A DNA stretch of 64,000 nucleotides from positions 1 through 64,000 of the forward strand of contig JADFHN010000003.1 in NCBI GenBank assembly GCA_022567155.1, read 5' to 3'. The position numbers and the translations under genes were made by a program. Origin of the DNA: Bacteroidota bacterium. GTDB lineage: Bacteria; Bacteroidota; Bacteroidia; Cytophagales; Cyclobacteriaceae. The stretch's first letter is position 1. Every line of letters starts with the position of its first letter. Of the stretch, positions 63,634-64,000 are shown one piece after another. The notes beneath the pieces were generated by a model. The model saw only the letters and a program-made list of their open reading frames with translations. It was not told the origin of the DNA and searched no databases.

Positions 63634-63991
63634 TTACAGATAACTATCAATCACCTGCTTCAGCATGTGTGCGGGCACCACACCTGACTGCCGTCATACC
63701 CCCGTTGGCCATTTTTGAAGAGAATGAGTGCAGGCACTCCCTGAATGCCGTACTTTGCCGTGACCTGCGGATTTTTATCCACATCCACCTTGATAATCCT
63801 TGCTTTTTCACCAATATCCGACTACAATTGCTTTAGCACAGGAGCCATCATTTTACAAGGTGCGCATCAGTCGGCATAAAAGTCAACCAATACAGGTTTA
63901 CTGCCAATTATCATTTCATTAAAACGGGCTAATTTTTCGTTTAGCTGCTTTGTTTCTTCTCAAGTTCTGAAATCCTTTTTTCGATTTCCAT
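63634..63991 (-). pseudogene. Thioredoxin pseudogene
   Basis: Reading the minus strand from ATG 63991: MEIEKRISELEKKQ, a frameshift, QLNEKLARFNEMIIGSKPVL, VDFYAD, a TGA where the active-site Trp belongs, CAPCKMMAPVLKQL, a TAG, SDIGEKARIIKVDVDKNPQV, TAKYGIQGVPALILFKNGQ, a second frameshift, then RQSGVVPAHMLKQVIDSYL and the natural TAA at 63634. The WCxPC active site is thus cut by a stop. Two frameshifts and two nonsense codons in about 118 codons show a long-dead trx gene. The start lies just inside the window edge. Confidence 0.88.
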
Positions 63992-64000
63992 GAGTTTATG

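Noticed and set aside
63850-63870. UGA in the thioredoxin active site as selenocysteine or UGA-as-Trp recoding
   Set aside because: The gene also has a TAG and two frameshifts, and other genes in the window use TGA as stop. Decay explains all changes.
1-64000. CRISPR arrays, rRNA and tRNA genes
   Set aside because: No regularly spaced direct repeats, no rRNA-like conserved stretches and no cloverleaf with tRNA consensus boxes were seen by eye. A tRNA scan would be needed to exclude them fully.

Overview
The window reads as chromosome of a Bacteroidota bacterium, most likely of the order Cytophagales. The evidence is the gene families: Por/T9SS C-terminal sorting domains on secreted proteins, a CarboxypepD_reg/TonB-dependent receptor, an ExbB-ExbD-TonB set, many Cys-lipoproteins, a LETM1-related protein, DUF4197, and the KorAB 2-oxoacid:ferredoxin oxidoreductase. 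Intergenic DNA is AT-rich and start codons mostly lack a strong Shine-Dalgarno sequence, as is usual in this phylum. No rRNA, tRNA, CRISPR array or prophage was recognised.

Layout. 0-1.6 kb: HNH protein, VapBC-like pair and a broken second antitoxin. 1.7-5.2 kb: DUF4197 lipoprotein, RtcB RNA ligase, beta-propeller lipoprotein. 5.5-12 kb: threonine synthase-like enzyme, then a carbohydrate-type group (Gfo/Idh/MocA oxidoreductases, lactonase, Dabb protein) that also holds two relics and one frameshifted gene. 12.2-19 kb: small membrane proteins, a pyruvate-kinase-like protein, a TPR protein and gyrA. 19-29.7 kb: envelope and secreted proteins (TonB-dependent receptor, S8 protease with sorting domain, lipoproteins, CHASE2 protein), rpe and a TrpF-like protein that lacks the catalytic Cys. 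29.8-33.5 kb: sulfatase and prolyl oligopeptidase. 33.9-36.8 kb: korB-korA. 37.4-43.7 kb: trmB, folC, tonB-like, exbD and exbB on the minus strand, interrupted by two plus-strand genes (O-methyltransferase, VOC lipoprotein) separated by a long imperfect palindrome. 43.9-50.8 kb: SPOR protein, outer-membrane barrel, 1000-residue TPR protein, holA. 50.9-56.7 kb: a wrecked GCS2/CBS gene, a PD40 protein, the LETM1-related protein, a lipoprotein with an inserted domain, a CotH-like protein. 56.9-59.2 kb: an ArsR-TusA-DsrE-LplA sulfur/lipoate operon whose last gene is cut and fused to a transposase fragment. 59.2-64 kb: repeat-rich DNA, a 907-residue M43 metalloprotease, a Y1 (IS200/REP-type) transposase and a thioredoxin pseudogene.

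Two themes stand out. First, gene decay: about ten recognisable broken genes lie between intact housekeeping genes (a BrnA-type antitoxin, a Gfo/Idh C-terminus, a CGNR zinc finger, a frameshifted Gfo/Idh gene, a DUF559 nuclease, a GCS2-CBS protein, lplA, an IS4-type transposase, a radical-SAM-like start and thioredoxin). Second, structured intergenic DNA: an approximately 111-bp palindromic element with 12-bp terminal inverted repeats recurs three to four times, a cross-shaped hairpin cluster lies upstream of rpe, and a 21-bp perfect inverted repeat flanks a 94-bp core near 12.1 kb.
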